A stretch of DNA of 64,000 nucleotides from Anaeramoeba flamelloides (GCA_027625915.1 JANTQA010000026.1:5394001-5458000); one strand, 5' to 3'; counted from the stretch's first letter, positions 47,342-61,099 are shown. The notes: a model not told the origin generated them from the sequence alone. Translations and numbers: made by a program.

Positions 47342-50300
47342 AACAATTATTCTTTTTACAAATTTTTTGAACCTCAAATTTTTATTTAAGGGATCAGATT
47401 CCTCTGAAGTTTAAAAACAAAATTAAATTAAAGATTTTTTATTTTTTTAATATTGGTGTTATAAATTGATCTTTTGAAAATTTTTAATCTCATATTAATT
47501 TAAATGCGAATTCAATTTTTAATTTTTGTTTCAAATTGAATGTCAAAAGATCATCTTTAAAATATTCCTGAAAATAGATTTATTGATCTGATAGCACATA
47601 AATTTTGATATTTATTTTAATTTAAATAATTTTTAAGTTGCTATTTTGATAAGATATTGGTCATATAAAGAAGCCCAACAATCCATTCAGGGATAGAGCT
47701 TTGAGATCATAATTTCATTATGTTTGTTTAAAGTGAAGAAGATTGAGTTTGGAAAAAAGTCGGATCTTACAATACCAAACACATAAAGAATGAAAAAAAA
47801 AATTAAGTAATTTGGATATAAAATTGCGATCAATTTCTATCAATTTGCACCATATAGTTCATATTAATCAAAAACGTCTAGATGTTGATTTTATTGATAA
47901 ATTTGTTTATTAGATGCTTTGATGTGAGGATAGGTTATAAAACATGAGCTATAAATTTTTGGATCAAAATAAAAAATCGCGATTATCACTTCTTTAAGTT
48001 AAAAATCATAAAATGGCTATTAGTTTGGCTTAATAGCAATAAAATAATTAGAGGTTTTGATGATAACATATATTATCATGATATTAATAACAAAACTGCG
48101 AAAAAAAAAATGATGTGATTAATTCCATATTATCACAAAAAAATCATAAAATCGTGATATTCTAACAGTCTCGTGATATAATAAAATTCCAATAAAAACA
48201 AAATTATCTTTTTGAAATCTCCTAACAAAAAATCTCAAACCCGTTAAAAAATCTTCTAACTTATATAATGCAGCATCCTTTGAAATTTTTTTAAAAGTTT
48301 TTGAAAGGTATATAAATAGTCGGAAAGTGTTTGAAAGTTTTTTATAGGTATAAAACATAAAATTTTTTGTAGTGAAAATAAAAATATTTTTCCTTTTTGT
48401 TTACAATTTTGTATAAGTAAAATTTCCGAATGAATTTTTCATTCAAGCAAAGAATAAAATATGAGAAGAAATACTTCGATTTGATAATAGAGGTGTTATT
48501 TTAAATTGATTTAATTACCTTCACAGGTTAAATAACCAAAAAGAAGAAAGAACATTATTCATTATAATCGGTTTTAAAAAAAAACCTTTGACTCGAGTTG
48601 CTTTTTCTACAAAATACAAATATTGGAGAAGAATAATCATAATAAAAGAAACAAAGTCCTCAATAATATTATTAATTAGTGAAATTGTAGGTGGATTATT
48701 GAGAAAACTTTTGAAAAGTTCCCCAACTCTTTTCAACTTTCCAAGAACAAAGAAACACTTTTAACTAAAGAACACATTTTTTAAAGGACAGATGAAGGGG
48801 TTCGTTTTTTTTTAAATCTTTTTTACTGAAATCAATTGTACATACTAAAAATGGTTAAGAAGCTATTGAAAAGACTTTTTATATTTACATACGTTTACTT
48901 ATAGGATCTATATGTCCGTCAACCAAACCAAAATTAAATATAACTGAAAAATCTTAATCTGACCTTTGATTTAATTTATTTTATCTTGTCTTTTTTTTTT
49001 AAAAACTTTTTTTTCTAGATAATCTGTTTTTTGATAAAAAAAATTTTCCCTTACCTTAATATTTGTCAAGTAATATAATTCTTTTTTACCCTTTTCTTCT
49101 TATACAATTATATTAATTTAAACCCCGATAAAAAGTTTACAAATTAAATCAGAATTGTTAAAAGGTTCTGAAATAATAAAGTAAAAATTAACTAAATAAT
49201 TATGAAAAAAATGAAATAATGTTGAAAAGTTTTGTTTTTGAAAAATTTTTGTACATTTTTTCGCCCTTTTATAAGTATATTTGACAGTATTCGTTATAAA
49301 TAAAGATTATTACATAATTGTTGTTCTGGATACAAATTCCTTAAGGGGCTTGTAAAACTTATGTATTTTTTTTTATCTATGTGGTAATATGCCTATTTTC
49401 GTTAAGTTTACTATTAAACTATATAAAAAACCCTTTCAATAACTTTAGAGAAATTTATTATCATTTTTAGAAAAGATTCGATTTTTTCCATTTAAATTTC
49501 AAGTTTTAAAATCGGGTTGTGTTTTATTTTTTGTTAGGTTTTAGTGTCTTAATAGAAAAACAAAAATTCCCAAACTTTTTTCTTTTGAAGAACTTGCACT
49601 TTTTTTAATGTCTTGACGTTTTTAAAAACACTAACTATTAACCTTATTTTCCTATTGTAAAAATATGAGAATAATAAATCAAATAGTAAATAAATGAAGA
49701 TGGTTAATAGTAATCATTTATTCTATAATTTTCAATATTTATTAAATCCCCTGAAATTTAAAAAGATTATATATCAATACTTTTTAAATCCTAAGAGCCT
49801 TAATATGGAACTTTTATTATAATCAGTATTTTTGATAATATCTATTATTATTTTTTATTAGATTTATTTATTTAAATTATTTTTATTTGTTTGAATTTTT
49901 TTTAAAAATTGAGAAATAATTGTAAAGTCTATAGATACATTTAATCTTTAGGTTTTTAATAACTCACTGAAAAAAATAACCATAATTTATTGATCATCTA
50001 TTAAAAATAATCAAATTTAGCAGGTATTTCTTTCGGTTATAAGTTGGATTTTCTGAAATTTTGAAAAAGTGTTTTCGGGGCAATTTTTAATTTAATAGTT
50101 TGTTTTTTTTTCTGAGATTTTTTTTGTTCAAAAAGTAAAAAGAAAAAATTGTTTCGAACTGTTCTTTGAAGAAATAAATTTCATTTTTTTTTCAATTTTA
50201 AAATAATTCTTGGGATTTTTAATTGAAATTTTGTCGATTTTTTATACTGAATTATTCCAGAAATTAAGGGTGTTAATATTAAATTCTGTTTTTTAAATTC

Positions 50301-50587
50301 CCTTCCTTCATAAATAATAAAATTTCTTTCTTCTTGAATGTAAATAATTTTTTTAAATAATTCAGAATTAAATTGTATTTTTTTCATTGTAAAAATGATA
50401 AAAATAGATCAGAAACTTTTAAAAATTATAATTCATTTCTGAAAATATGATTAAAAGTAAGTTTGGTCATGTAGTAATCATATTTTTACTTCAGATTTTC
50501 AATTTCAAGATGCTTGTTATTTTTTTTTTTTTATTTGATTACAAGTATTGAAGTGGTATTTTTTTTTATTATTCTACTAAAATTTTC
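47342..50587. other. AT-rich spacer
   Basis: No supported gene. At about 48055-48085 there is GATGATAACATATATTATCA, shared with 3606. A decayed piece of the AAGGTTTA palindromic family may lie near 49750-49800 (CCTGAAATTTAAAAAGATTA). Confidence 0.5.
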
Positions 50588-51152
50588 AGGTTTATAACGT
50601 CTGAAATTTGAAAAAAAACATTATCTTATCTAGGGTTTGATAACATGTTAATTTGGTTCTTATCTGATCGATCTTGATCTTAGTATGGGTATAAACAGTG
50701 GTTCAAAAGGTCAATTTTTGATAATTAATTTTTATTTTTGTCTGAAATCAGAATTGAAGAGTGTCCAAATATACATACATCTGTTGGGGTTTAATAAAAA
50801 ATTTTGTTTTTTGGGGTTGTTGATTGAAATCTTGAATTTAGCTTTGGTTTTATTTAGAGCTTTTAAAATAATAATTATTTTCATTTAGTTAATGAAGTAA
50901 AAGGGTAATAAAAATATCACACGACATTCCAAAAATATTAATTTATACTAAAACTCAATCCAGTCTCTTCGTCTAACATACATAAATTTGGATTTCGGAA
51001 AAATAAAAAAACAAATTGCCAAAAATTACCCTTTTGAACCACTGTTTATACCCATACTAAGATCAAGATCGATCAGATAAGAACCAAATTAACATGTTAT
51101 CAAACCCTAGATAAGATAATGTTTTTTGAAAATTTCAGGTGTAGTAAACCTT
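50588..51152. mobile_element. Palindromic element with AAGGTTTA ends, copy 3
   Basis: 565 bp, the best-kept copy. The inner arms 50638-50710 and about 51028-51100 are almost perfect inverted repeats (GATAACATGTTAATTTGGTT, then CTTATCTGATCGATCTTGAT, then TATAAACAGTGGTTCAAAAG). The transcript of either strand would fold into one long hairpin. It has no coding capacity. It ends about 330 nt before the ELAPOR-like gene. Confidence 0.8.
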
Positions 51153-51481
51153 AAAAAGCTCCAATCCTAATAAAACAGAAAAAAATTCACAATATTTCAA
51201 TCATATCTACAACTTTGAGTTCTCTTCTGTGACCATAGAAGTACTAGTTACACATAATAACTTCGAAGGTAAACTTAGATTGTTTGATCTTAATTATTAA
51301 CTGACCATTTAAAAACAATCAAGGCTAATTTAGTTCTTTATAATTAGTGGTTTGAAAAATATCGAGAAGCGCATCTCAGATACTAATTATTCACTGTTTT
51401 GAGTTAATAACCAAATCAATTCTCAGATTTTCACTCTTGAAAAATAAATTTATTTTTTGGTTTTGTTTTTCTTTTTTGGAA

Positions 51482-54400
51482 ATGAAAAATATTTATCTTT
51501 TCTTTTTCTTTCTTTTATTAAATCTAGCTTTCTGTGAAGAGTGTACCGAAAAGGATTACGGTGCTACTTTTACAGAGTGTGATCAAAATATAAGACAGGG
51601 TGCCTTTTATTGGTATGAACCAAAGACCTGTACTGGGGGTGTTTCTTTACCTGACTCATTTCAAGATCTAGATTGTAGTTGTACCTTACAAGATTATAAA
51701 ATTACGTACTTACAGTGCGTTAACGAAACACGTACCAAGGTTTATGTCAAAGACACGGATTGTGTTGATGGCGAGGACCCTCCGTCACAGGAGAAAGTCG
51801 CGTGTGAGTGTACAACCAATGATTATGAAGCAATTTATTCTGATTGCCTTTCCGAATCAAGAGATGTGAATTATTTTTGGAAAACACCAAAAAAATGTGT
51901 AGGTGGTGTAGAATTACCAGACAGAATTGAGGATCTTCCTTGTGGTAAGTTTTTTTTCTTTCAAAAATAAAATATTTCAAAAAAAAATAATCATAAAATT
52001 TCTTGCAAGCATCCCAAAACCAAAAAAAAATAGTAGGGCGATTTGATCCTTACCTAAAATTTTTCTTTTTTCTTTGTTCAAAAAGGTCATTCCTTTTTAT
52101 ATCAAAAATTCGTTCTTAAACTTTAAAAAGAATTCACAAATAATAACCCAAAAAAAAACAAAAAAAAAGGGTTTTATTTTCCTCTTGTTCAATTTGTGAA
52201 TTCACTAAGACACATTTTAAATCCTACTTCTAAAGGCTACTACAAGGTACCTGAAAAAAAACCTATTCTAAATTTGATAGGAAATACAATTAATTTTTTA
52301 CTGATTCTTGGAATTGAAAAATTAAATGAAAAGATACTTCAATTAAAAGCAATCTTTATTGAAAAACCCAGAATTCAGCACACATCTTTAAGGAACAATT
52401 TCTTTAATTGTTTGAAGAATAAGAAAAGAAAAGAAAAGAAAAAGAAGAGATCAACAGGAAAATTTTCAAAAAAAAAAAAAAAAAAAGTTTTTAAATTTAC
52501 TTTTGCTCTGGGAAGATGTCGAAAAAAATACATGACAAAAATTGAATTACTTGAAAAGTTCTAAAATGGAATTGAAATCCAGTTTTAAATAAATCCTTCA
52601 AAATTTTCTAATAAAAGCAAAGGATTTTTTGAGAACTAAAACTTATAAAAATAAGTTTCAAAATTTCTGGAATTGATATAAAATGCTCTTGTGTAACCAT
52701 TTTTTCTTTTTATGATTCAAAAAAATTCCCTAAAAATTATCAAACAATGAAATTAAAAATGTTCACAGAATACATCCATTTTTAAAAAGTGAGGACTTTT
52801 TTAAAACTTTTTTGTTGAAATTTTCTATTTTAAAAAAAGTGAAGAATTTTTCAGAATTAAAAACTTTTTGAATGTTTTCTGTTTTAAATAACTGAGGAAC
52901 CAACCTTTAAATATGAGTGTAGAGGTTGGAGTTTTGAAGAAAAGTACTTTTTTAAAAAAAGTCCACACTTTATAAAACAGAAAACTTTAAAAAAGTATTA
53001 GTTCTTCCAATTTTTTCATTTTATTAAAACAGGAAATTGAAAAAAAAAAAAAAAAATACTCACTTTTTTTAAAATGGCTGTACTTTTTTTAAAAGATTTA
53101 ATGTTCAAAAAGAAAGAAAGAAAGAAAGAAATACTTTTCAGACAATTTCTAAATAAAATTTTAGGAATTTGGGAAATGCCGTAGAGTGCCTTCGAGTGCC
53201 TAACTTTTCCAGAATTCAAAAGAATTGAATATTAAATCAAAGCTTTTACTCAATTCTTTAAAATTCTGGAAATATTATCAGCGGTGTTTTTCTTGAGTTT
53301 TCGATTTTATTTTCTAAGTGTTCTAGGTTTTTTTTGAGGTTTTCTATTTTATTTGTTAAGTGTTCTAGGTTTTTTTACTTTAGAAATAAACCGAAAATTT
53401 ATTAAAATTTTCAGTTTATTTCTAAAGTAAAAAAAAACCTAACGAAAATCTATTGATTTTCAGAATAAACAAAAAACTCAAAAAAACCTAACAACACTTT
53501 TTTTTTAATTTCAGAAAAAAAAAAAACTTTTATTAATATTTTCTTTTAATTTCTTAAAATTCTGGAAAACCTAACGACAAACAGAGGAACTTTTTAGTAC
53601 CCACTCTTAAATGGAAAAAAAAAAAAACAATTTTTTACAAAATTTTATTTATTTTGTCTCTTTAATTTAAATAAATACATAGAGAAATAAACGCGAATAT
53701 ATATATATATATATAATATCAATAAAACAAATTTATTTTTTTTAAAATGCTATTTCTTTATCATCTTAAAAATAAAATTAAAAATTACACAAAAAATAAA
53801 AAATAAAAAAAAAAAAAATAAAGATATTTATTGTGGACAGGGAACTTATCTACCGATTGGAAAAACAGTTTGCCAAGATTGTGAAGCGGGTTCATATAGT
53901 ATTGGTTCTGGTGAGCATTATTATGATTGGGATGAATGGCCCACCAGTAAATTCACGACTTATTGCAAAAAAAAAGAATCGAGTAGCAATGCAAATTATT
54001 TTCGAATATTAAACAAAAACAGAATTGAAGATTTCAACCTGCACGCGAATGTAATTGAACCATTAGAGGGAATAATGGACATTGATCTAGGTGATGAAAG
54101 CGATAGTGATGATTGCAAAGGATGGCAATTGGGGGGTACATTTATCTATAGTGGGAATAATGGAACGTCATTAAGTAATTCGACATTAGAATATTGGGAT
54201 CATTTTATTACTGATGACGACAATTCAATAGAATTTACATACCAAGTAGAAGGAGAAAAAAGATTTGATGGGCTTTATTTTATGATTGACGACGAAATTA
54301 AATTGGGTCTTATTTCATCTCAAGTTGAACCCCAAAATGTTACCTTTGAGGTTACCAAAGGGCTTCATAAATTCAAATGGATATATGTCAAAGATGTTTC

Positions 54401-57400
54401 AGTGGACGTTGGCAATGATAATGTCGTTATTACAGAGATCACTGTCAGGGGAAACAAATGGGCCAATAGTGAATGTACTGACTGTAAAACGGGGTGGTTT
54501 AGTGCCGAGGGTTCACCCAAATGTAGCGAATGTGAAAGAAACACATATACCGATCAAGAAGGTATGAGCGAGTGTTTGGATTGCAACGCCACGCAATATT
54601 CCAACCCGGGTTCATCCAAATGCATTGAAAGAAAGCCTTGTACTGATAGCGATTATGAGCCATATTTTTCCGACTGTGGTGCCGATCATAAAAGGACACA
54701 GTATTGGAGGCTGATCGAGCCATCAATTTGCTTGGAGCAAGATCCACCTGCTAATAATACAGATCAGCCATGCAAGGTATGCGATCCTGGTCAAATTGAA
54801 GTTGAAAGGGAAAAAGATGGGGAAACTATCTATGTCTGTGACTTTTGCCCAGAGGGCAAATATCGAGAATCAATTAATGACGATAACGTGTGCGTGGCAA
54901 ACCCCGAAGGTACCTATTCACCAAAGTCAAGATATTTCCACAATTTAGAATCATTTCCTGAGGAGTTTACTACCAATTGCGAGGGGGAATGTGGAACCCC
55001 AGGATGGAGATTAGCTGACGATCACTTAGATTCTGGTGAGGGGCATTTAGGTAAGGCCACTTCGTCATTGAACTACAAGTTTGAACTTGAAAATCTTGGA
55101 TATCTCAAACTGGATTTCGAGCAGGATTGCGAATCTAGTAGCACTATTTGGTATTTGGCAAAATGTGGAACAATAATATATTTGGACGGCTATTATGTCG
55201 GGGGGTATTTGGGTTCACAGGAACGCCAAACATATGATTTAACCATATATGATCTTGGTGAACACGAAATAACTATTCAATTTTTTAAAAGATATGAATC
55301 AGAGACGGACACAGAATCAAATGGCGATGGCATAAAACTATACGAGCTCGTTATTGAGGGGCTAACAGAGGGTGGCGCATATAATTATCATAATTGCTCT
55401 GAGGGCAGTTACTCACTTGGAACCAATAGTAACTGTACGCTATGTGATCCAGGTACATATTCTGGCGAAGAGGGCTCCGCGGAATGCCTTGAGTGCCCGG
55501 AAAATACCTTTAGTAGAAAATACGGATCAGAAAAATGTAAAGAATGTGGATCTGGAACCTCTTCAAACCAGGGTGCGACAGAATGTGACAACAATAATTG
55601 TGTTTTTAAATTTGGCCAAGATCGGGTATATGATATAAGCAAATTAGCCGATCCAAACAAAATGGAGGGCCCAATTAGTACAAATACAATAAATGAATTT
55701 TATATCAATTTGTGCTATTATAATACATCAACTGCATATTGCCTTGATGAGGTAGACGGAGCGTTAATCACTCGGGGGTGTCAAAAGAACATTAATTATA
55801 ATTATTCGTTAGACATTGGCGATACCATTGACGTTATCGAATTAAATAGTGACGATGCTGCTGCTAGTGTGAAATCAAATGGCCGTTGTTTTGATGACAG
55901 TGGGATCGAGGATTGCAAAAGCAATCCTCACGATGGAATAAATTTGTCAACATCAAGCAATGAGCCGGGCTTAGTCTATAGACTAATTAATGGGGATGAA
56001 GGGTGCGGCGGTGAGCGATACACAAACATTACCTTAATTTGTGATATTTCGAAGGGTAAAGGTGAAATCGAGCCTGTGGGCGACATTGAAAACCCGTCAT
56101 ATTCTTGCCATTATGAATTCATTTGGAGATCACAGTACGCGTGTAGGCAATGCCTTGAAAGAGACTATAACCATTATTACACCGATTGTAATAATAAAAC
56201 CAGAACGAAAATATACTATTGGGTAAAAAATCCAAGAGAATGCTATGGTGGGGTTCCATTACCCGAGGATGAAACAGTTGAGTGTGATAGCCTATTAACA
56301 TGCCCAAGTGGTACCTATTCCGACGGTAAAAACTGCACTGAATGTATTGAAGGTAGGTATTCTTCGGGTAACGATGAGTATCTTGAAAGCGAATTATTAA
56401 ACGATATTTCAGATTCCGAGGGCGAAAAGGCAACATTCCAAACTGGCTGTACTGGGAAGGGATGCACACCATTTGTCTTTGATTCAAATGTTATTAAAAG
56501 CGGAACTGGGACAACATCTTGGCTCAAACTTGAAAAGGAATTTTCTGTCAAGGATGGCGAAAAAAAGGTGGGATTCCTGTTTAATGAATTTTTAATTAAC
56601 GAGGATTCGGACGATTACCTCGAGAAATTTTCATTTATAATTGATGGCATAGAGGTGTTCTCACATTATACAAAGTCATATATCCATCATGAATTCCAGC
56701 AAATTGAGTTTAATATTAACTCAACGGGGATACATGAATTTACCTGGATGGTCTATAATATTAATAATATTAACCGAGGAATACATATTAAGCAAATCAG
56801 CACAATAAATTCTGATTTGTCAAAGTCAAGTTGCAACGATTGTGGATTCGGTTTCTTTGCCAACAGCACCAAATCTGATGTTTGTGAAATGTGCCCACAA
56901 AATACCTATTCCGATAATTATGGTGCAGTCGTCTGCCAAAGTTGCTCTGGAGACGACTATTCCTATCAGGGTTCCAAGCAATGCCAGCCAAAAGTTGAAT
57001 GTACAGATCAAGATTGGTATATCGAATATCAAGACTGCGATCCTAAAAATAGAAAAAGAATTGGATACTATAAGTTTTACGAGCCAAAAGCTTGCATCGG
57101 CGACTTGCCGTCAAATAACGAAATAGTTGAAGATTGCTTACCCTGTTACCCCGGCTCCTTTTTGAATCCTACGACCAATTTATGTGAAAAGTGCCCAGAT
57201 GGATCATATTCTGATCAGATCAATTCAGCGCAATGCCACCAATCAGAGGCCGGACACGCTGCAATTAAAACCATAAATTGGGTTTCCTTTGAAAACAGCA
57301 ATGCGAACACTGAAAATTTGCAATTCACCACTACATGTACAGGCAGGGGCTGTGGGTTTTCTCAGGGTTGGAGATTGAGGGGCGATTATCTTGATTCAGG

Positions 57401-58934
57401 GGTTGGCAGAATTAATGATCAGCAAATGTTTAATTCCATCTTGCAAATAAAATCAGAAATTGAAATCGTTAATGAAAACGGTTATTTGGAATTTACAACA
57501 AAATTCGACAACCCAAGGGCAAATCTATATGTCTTGATTAATGAACAACTTGGTTTAGAATTAAATGAGCCCGTATTAGATTGGGAAGCACAGCATATCA
57601 CTTTACAACCGGGTGTAATTGAAATTGCATTCATTTACATACAAGATGAAAATCCTAGCTTTAATACTACAGACGATAAAGGTTTGGCATACTTAAAGGA
57701 TATCAAATTCTTTGGAACGTTGTCTGGCTCGGCTACCCAACAAGTGCCTTGTTCAAATGGATATTACTCTTCAAATCCTGGCCTCGTGGAATGCCAGATC
57801 TGCCAACCGGGTACATATTCTTCAACAAAGCCCGAGGGTAATTCCCAATGCATCCCATGCCCAAGCAACCAATACAATACCGAAAGTGGATCCAGGGATT
57901 GCTTTACCTGCGGCGAAGGGACTAGCGGTAATAAAGAATCGGGCTCAACCGAATGTGTCAACACATGTACCTATAGCGTAGATGAAAAAACGATATTTGA
58001 CTTTAGCGAAATTAATAGCCAATTGGGCGTTCAAAGGGTATTTAATCAAGACGCCGGAGATTATATTTATTTCGGCTTGTGCTCAAAAATTGATGATACC
58101 GAATTTTGTAATGACGAAGAGTCCTTTGTTTGCCAAAACAAAACTAGCTTTGGTAAGATTTTGAGTTTCTCTTATCCATTGCCAGCCGAGAAGTACCCAA
58201 ATAGCAATGGCTTAATGATCGAATATCTTCCCCAGGTGCATTTACCGAAATTGAAGACCAATGGTGATCATGATCATCATCACTCTCGCCACAGCAGCTT
58301 TATAAATGAGGAAGAAGAGGGACAATCAAAGACCATATTATACATGGTATGTGATCAAAATGCAGGAATTGGCGAACCGACCATAATAAACAGTACATCA
58401 AACTCAAACAACGAAATAGTGCTGATTGAAATGGAATGGAAATCTTTATACGCTTGCCGATTATGCCAAATGCCAGACGACTTTAAGCAAATCAACGGTG
58501 CTTGCGAAAATGGAGAATCAGCAGTACATTATGAACAAATTTCTTCAGATTGTTGGAACAATTTGGTGACTCCAGATGAATCAGTGGCATGTAAAGAAGT
58601 GCAATTAAAGCAATATATTATTTATGGCTCAATGGGTGCCATCGGATTGGCCGCAATCGGATTGATGTTAGTTTGCTGGCAAAAACGTAAATTAAAACAT
58701 AAATATACCCGAATCGAAAAACAAAACAGAACAACGGATAACGGATTATTTGGCGAGAATGATGCCGTCGTTATCGATGACGATGATGATATCGTTATCC
58801 AGAATGATGACAAAAGCACAGATGAAAATGAGGAAAACCAAAAAGACTCCTCAAATAAAGATATAGTGCGTATCGAAAATTCCTCAGATAATGACAATGT
58901 TCCTCTTTTTTCAAGTTCTGAAAAAGATAATTAA
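51482..58934 (+). CDS. ELAPOR1/KIAA1324-like type I membrane protein, two exons
   Basis: Exon 1 is 51482-51944, the intron 51945-53823 (GTAAGT...TAAAG, 1879 nt, phase 1), and exon 2 53824-58934; the product is 1857 residues. The start is the ATG of MKNIYLFFFFLLLNLAFC, a clear signal peptide. The splice joins EDLPC to DIYCGQGTYLPIGKTVCQDC in frame; the stretch before the ATG at 54075 is coding. The lumenal part has seven repeats of the form C-x3-D-Y/W-x5-6-DC-x6-R...Y...C-x-GG-x-LP...C, several ephrin-receptor-like cysteine segments (CPENTFSRKYGSEKCKEC), three or more jelly-roll-like blocks around TTCxGxCG...GWRL, and two MRH-like domains (about 747-926 and 1536-1698, each ending W-x-S-x-Y-AC). 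A transmembrane helix (about 1752-1773, SMGAIGLAAIGLMLVCW) precedes a basic stop and KYTRI, a Y-x-x-phi sorting signal, then an acidic tail with DDDDDI. ELAPOR proteins cycle between Golgi, endosomes and lysosomes. The human protein is about 1000 residues with one MRH domain. Confidence 0.9.
52780..52990. repeat. Hairpin repeat inside the ELAPOR-like intron
   Basis: Imperfect inverted arms around GTGAGGACTTTTTTAAAACT and AAAAAAAGTCCACACTTTAT, with a second internal pair (CCAACC...GGTTGG). Non-coding, possibly MITE-like. Confidence 0.4.
53315..53500. repeat. Nested palindrome inside the ELAPOR-like intron
   Basis: The core 53367-53440 is a near-perfect hairpin (TTTTTTACTTTAGAAATAAA pairs with TTTATTTCTAAAGTAAAAAA). 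Outside it, AAGTGTTCTAGGTTTTTTTT pairs with AAAAACCTAACAACACTTTT. It has no coding capacity and may be a small DNA transposon derivative. Confidence 0.55.
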
Positions 58935-60919
58935 AGTTATTTTTCAAAACATTTTGCTTTTGAGACCATAGCCTATTTATTGTTTGTTTTTTTTATTTTT
59001 TTATTTTATTTTTTTTTTATCTTTTTTCTTTTTTCTTTTTTCTTTTTTCTTTTTCATTTATTGAAAATTTTCAATTATCCAAAGTTTTAAAATCAAAAAA
59101 TAAATATTTTTTATTAATATTTTAAAATACTTTTATTTTTTTTTTTCACAAAATTTTATTAATTTTTTTTTCAAGTGTTGAAACAATTAAAATTAAATTC
59201 AGGATTATTTCAAAATAAGGTATATTTATTAAATAAATATATTTAATTTATTGATTAATTTTATTTTAAGAGATCGATCCTTTAACTTTTTTTTTTTTTT
59301 GAGAGAAAATAAATTAAAGGTATTATTAAATGATAAGGAAATTGTAAAAAACAATTATATATTTTTATGGTTAAATTTTAGATTTAAAAAAAAAAAAATT
59401 TGTGTTTTGAAAAGATGTGTATAGTATTAAATCCTGAATTTTTGTTAAATTTTAAAAATAATCAAATTAAACTTTTTATTTTTTTCAAGAGATATTAGAT
59501 TAATTTTGTCTGTGGTGAAGTTTTTAATTGGTTTTAATTATTATGAGAAGAAAAATTATAAATATTATTTTGTGATTAGTAGTATTCAAAATGGAAAAAT
59601 TCATTAATTCAAACTATTTTTAAATCTTTGTTCAAAACCAAATGTAAACATCGAAAGTTTAGCCGAAATTATAAATACTTACAACAAGTTATGAAAGTAT
59701 AATTTGTCTCTAAATTGTTTGATTTACAAAATAATAGTAAAAATACAATAATATATCATTCAAATTGTCCAATTTAATATAATTTAACTTGTAAGGTAAT
59801 TCCAATATATATATATATCTTCCATATTAAAGTCTTTTTGTGTGGTTTTATTAATAAATGATAATCTTGAAATAAGATAATCATCAATAATAATTAACTC
59901 GGAGTCCATTCAATATGTTTCAAAATAAATTGTTCAAAATATTTCGAAAAAAAAAATTAAATAAAAAAAATAAACATTTATATTGAGAAAATAGGCGATA
60001 ATTAAATTCTACAAAAATCTGATATTAAAGCCCTTCTAAGAATAAACCGAAATTGCCACTGAATCAAATTTTTCTGGTGATATAAATTATTAAAAAATTT
60101 TAAATGAGACTAAGAAAGGTCATATTGAAATTTTGAATGAAATTAAACTAATATTCAATTTTTTTTTTCAGAAATTTCAATATATATATATAAACAGTTC
60201 CTATATGGCTTAAAATATCAAAAATTTGATGATAAAACATTAGAAATCTTGAAAAGATTTGATTAATTTTTTTCTTATATCAAACTATAGGCTATTTTTG
60301 ATTCAAAAAAGTTTATATAAGAATAAGAAAGTATATATTTAAAAAAAATTCAAAATTATACAATATTCAAGAAATTTTTCTTGTATGTAAAAAAAACAAT
60401 TATTAAAAATAAGTTCTAAAAATGACTTTATATGTGGATATTTCCTCAAGAAATTATGTAAATTTTACTCTTAAAAAATGTAATATTTTGATTATTACAT
60501 AAAAATGTTTCTGATAATCATATATATCGTTTATACATTTTTCTTAATTTAAGCTTTCTTATTCCCATATTCAACTTTTGGGAATTTTATAACATTATTA
60601 TAATTTATTTGTAAAAAAACAAAAGTATATTATCCTTTAAATAGACAATATTCAAATAAAATTTAGTATTTTTTAAACTAGAATATACTTTTATATATTT
60701 TTCATTCTATTCGTAGTAAAATTAGATCAAGAACTCTTTGTAAAACAATTTTCATTCAATAAAAAAGAAAACGGTACAACAAACAATCTCAATAACGAAA
60801 AAATATAATTCAAAAATTAAGAACTGAAACATACATAGCTTTTTTTTTAGGTTTTACCATGCCTATAAACAAATTTTAATTTTTATGAATAATCCATACC
60901 ATCAGTTCCAATTTTATCA
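58935..60919. other. AT-rich spacer after the ELAPOR-like gene
   Basis: A CTTTTTT-rich tract at about 59010-59055 follows the stop and may lie in the 3' untranslated region. No gene is supported further on. Short (TA)n tracts lie at about 59805 and 60180. Confidence 0.5.
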
Positions 60920-61099
60920 AATAAACTTTTTACAAAAATTAAGGTACAAAAAAAAATCTCAAATTTAATTACAAAATTTCAAATTCAACAAAAATAATTT
61001 TTGAAAAAAAAGAATTCCAAACATTTTACTTTAATTTGGGATGTTTTTGTGCCTTAAATTTTGTTTAAAGTGTGTGTCTTAAAAGTGGGTTTGATCGTA
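60920..61099. mobile_element. Decayed MITE of the CAGTCAG family
   Basis: The right half still reads TTGTGCCTTAAATTTTGTTT then CTTAAAAGTGGGTTTGATCG, and the left half keeps AAATTAAGGTACAAAAAAAA and TCTCAAATTTAATTACAAAA. Both outer ends have lost most of the CAGTCAG sequence. It is clearly older than the copies at 11-13 kb. Confidence 0.55.

Noticed and set aside
52196-52564. 122-codon plus-strand frame in the ELAPOR-like intron
   Set aside because: It opens with GTG, its only ATG is at the end, and it runs into lysine homopolymers. Splicing of the flanking exons is well supported without it.
54499-58897. Several 60-120-codon frames on both strands within exon 2 of the ELAPOR-like gene
   Set aside because: They are shadows of the 1.6-kb-codon sense frame, which has clear family motifs throughout.
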